DNA of 64,000 bases from CAMASH01 sp041746635. Lineage in GTDB: Bacteria; Verrucomicrobiota; Verrucomicrobiia; Chthoniobacterales; Terrimicrobiaceae. The notes beneath the pieces are model-generated. The model had not been told where the DNA came from and made no database searches. It worked only from the letters and a program-made list of their open reading frames with translations. Below are positions 62,752-64,000 of the stretch, in pieces. Positions within the stretch are counted from its first letter, which is position 1. The number at the start of each line of letters is the position of its first letter. Made by a program: the position numbers and the translations under genes. The stretch is taken from assembly GCA_041746635.1 (NCBI GenBank), contig JBGTGQ010000003.1, positions 1 through 64,000 of the forward strand, written 5' to 3'.

Positions 62752-63618
62752 TCAGGGAGCGGCCTGTTTGAGAATCTTGCCGTCGCTATCGACTGGACCA
62801 AGGGCGACGGCTTCGATCTCGTTGGCGAGGTCGCGCATTTTTTTCACATCCGCCTCGCTGGGCGTGCCGGCGGCGGAAGTGGTGAGGGTGAGGAGATCCT
62901 TGAGCCTGGCGGTGATGACGGAAACGAACTCGGTTTTTTTCAACCGCGGATGGAGGGTGTTGAGGCGATCAAGGTAATAATCCATGATCTCGGCACGCCC
63001 GAGTATGGCGGCGCGGTCGGCGGAGTATTTGACGGCGCAACTGTTGGCGGCGAGCTGGAAACCCCGCAACCATCCGCCGAGGCTAATCATGTGGGCCATT
63101 TGTTCGTCGTGCAGGTCGAGCATGGATTTTTCAACGTCGGCCTGGGTTTTGATCAGTTCCTGGCGCATGCCCTGCCAGTCGCCCTTATCGCTGGCTTCGA
63201 AGAGGCTCTTGCTGCGACGGGTCAGCCGGTCGCCTACTCCGAGGGCGTGCGACTGCCGGATGAGGGCGCGTCCGACGTCCTGAATATCCTGCGAACGTTC
63301 GGCGATGGTGAGCATGAAGCCATCGGCGACGAGGGAGCCGAAGTGGAGGGAAGTTTGCAGGCGGTTCTCGTAAACGGCCTCGCGCGGATTGGCCGCGATG
63401 ATGTCGAGCTGGATGGGCGAAAAGGCGCTAAAATCCTTCAAGATCCCGGCGATGGCGGGAGCGGTGATGTCATTGACTCCAAGTTCCTCGCGCATGTGGT
63501 CGTCGGATTCCTGCTCGAGTTCTTTTGCGATTTTTTCCTGGGCACGACCAAGAGCGCCCGTGAGCACGATGGCGACTGCAAAAATTAACAGCTTTCTGGC
63601 ATGGAGAAAATGGCCCAT
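62752..63618 (-). CDS. Exported helical protein of unknown function
   Basis: The product has 288 residues. A signal peptide (LLIFAVAIVLTGALGRAQ) is followed by an all-helical, charged region (EKIAKELEQESDDHMREELG, HDEQMAHMISLGGWLRGFQL). No domain or catalytic motif is recognised. The start at 63618 puts MGHFLHARK before the hydrophobic core. It is followed by the DUF885 gene 102 bases downstream. Confidence 0.75.
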   Translation of the reverse strand: MGHFLHARKLLIFAVAIVLTGALGRAQEKIAKELEQESDDHMREELGVNDITAPAIAGILKDFSAFSPIQLDIIAANPREAVYENRLQTSLHFGSLVADGFMLTIAERSQDIQDVGRALIRQSHALGVGDRLTRRSKSLFEASDKGDWQGMRQELIKTQADVEKSMLDLHDEQMAHMISLGGWLRGFQLAANSCAVKYSADRAAILGRAEIMDYYLDRLNTLHPRLKKTEFVSVITARLKDLLTLTTSAAGTPSEADVKKMRDLANEIEAVALGPVDSDGKILKQAAP

Positions 63619-63734
63619 TCCTCCGGAGGATATTCCACAAATCGACGGGTTTGTCCATCCGGCCCCGCGAAAGAGGAACCGTTTTCTGCGGGGCGGATTC
63701 AAACGGGCTTGTTTGACGGAGCGTGGCAGGCGAT

Positions 63735-64000
63735 ATGTTTGCCGTGATTATCGGCGTCCCCAAGGAAATTAAAGAGCAGGAATTCCGCGTCGCGCTCCTG
63801 CCCGCAGCCGCTTACCAACTCATCAAGCGCGGGCATCAGGTCCTCGTGGAGAAAAACGCGGGTGCCGGCATCGGCTTTCTCGACGAGGCCTATCGCGCCG
63901 CCGGGGCGGAAATTCTTGAAACCCACGAGGAGGTTTTCGCCCGCGCGGATCTGATCGTGAAAGTGAAGGAGCCGCTGGCTTCGGAATACGCCCTCTTGCG
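63735..64000 (+). CDS. ald: Alanine dehydrogenase, N-terminal part (runs off the window)
   Basis: Only about 88 residues are visible. VIIGVPKEIKEQEFRVALLP followed by AAYQLIKRGHQVLVEKNAG and AGIGFLDEAYRAAGAEI is the N-terminus of alanine dehydrogenase, which interconverts L-alanine and pyruvate with NAD. Related transhydrogenase alpha subunits begin similarly and are not excluded. ATG 63735 follows GGCAGG at good distance; the GTG at 63744 gives the more usual MIIGVPKE start. Confidence 0.85.
   Translation, partial: MFAVIIGVPKEIKEQEFRVALLPAAAYQLIKRGHQVLVEKNAGAGIGFLDEAYRAAGAEILETHEEVFARADLIVKVKEPLASEYALL

Overview
The window is about 60% GC and densely packed with short-spaced or ATGA-overlapping genes. 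The gene families suggest a Verrucomicrobiota-like, Gram-negative, polysaccharide-degrading bacterium. The main clues are a PEP-CTERM protein with a VPEP tail, prepilin-like proteins, a fused SecDF, a uronate-degradation operon and many imperfect palindromic repeats. This placement is inference, since no rRNA is present.

1-2.8 kb is an integron cassette array read leftwards. It holds five cassettes (the last cut by the window edge), four attC sites, an attI-like core and a divergent, broken integrase remnant. 3.0-5.1 kb carries a GT-B-like protein and MutM. 5.4-14.5 kb is an envelope operon of TPR protein, alpha-2-macroglobulin and PbpC. 14.6-19.1 kb is a tetrapyrrole cluster on the minus strand (CcsA/HemX-like, HemA, HemC, a lipoprotein, CobA-HemD). 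19.2-24.1 kb holds a 3D-domain protein, a VanX-type dipeptidase, a pseudogene, an ArsR-methyltransferase fusion, a pilin-like protein and a metallophosphatase-like lipoprotein.

24.3-29.9 kb is a six-gene operon for unsaturated uronic acid use (SDR, GH88, cupin, Gfo/Idh/MocA, Eda, KdgK) with a divergent AraC regulator. 30.9-34.6 kb has SecDF, YajC and a DUF1460 hydrolase. 34.7-37.3 kb has a DUF4870 protein and CreBC-like two-component genes. The CreD-like gene and two partners lie at 42.3-45.9 kb behind three 11-bp-phased CreB-box-like repeats. The two parts are separated by about 5 kb of accessory genes: VOC, AHSA1/ArsR, toxin-antitoxin genes and AT-richer unknowns.

45.96 kb starts a recognisable tmRNA 5' half without a recognisable 3' half. 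46.5-53.0 kb holds an AEC permease, RecD2, a GH128-like hydrolase, a glpX remnant, a TPR-like protein and an exonuclease-fold protein. 53.3-55.5 kb is a short cobalamin-riboswitch-like element followed by a PEP-CTERM protein, a prepilin and a DUF6580 membrane protein, a candidate B12-responsive envelope or uptake operon. It sits close to cobalamin-dependent metH (56.6-60.4 kb). The right end has a zinc-ribbon protein, a DUF885 peptidase, an exported unknown and the start of alanine dehydrogenase.

Palindromic repeats are unusually common. Two lie inside coding frames (pbpC, metH) and one encodes the signal-peptide region of the VanX homologue. No tRNA, rRNA, CRISPR array or transposase was found.
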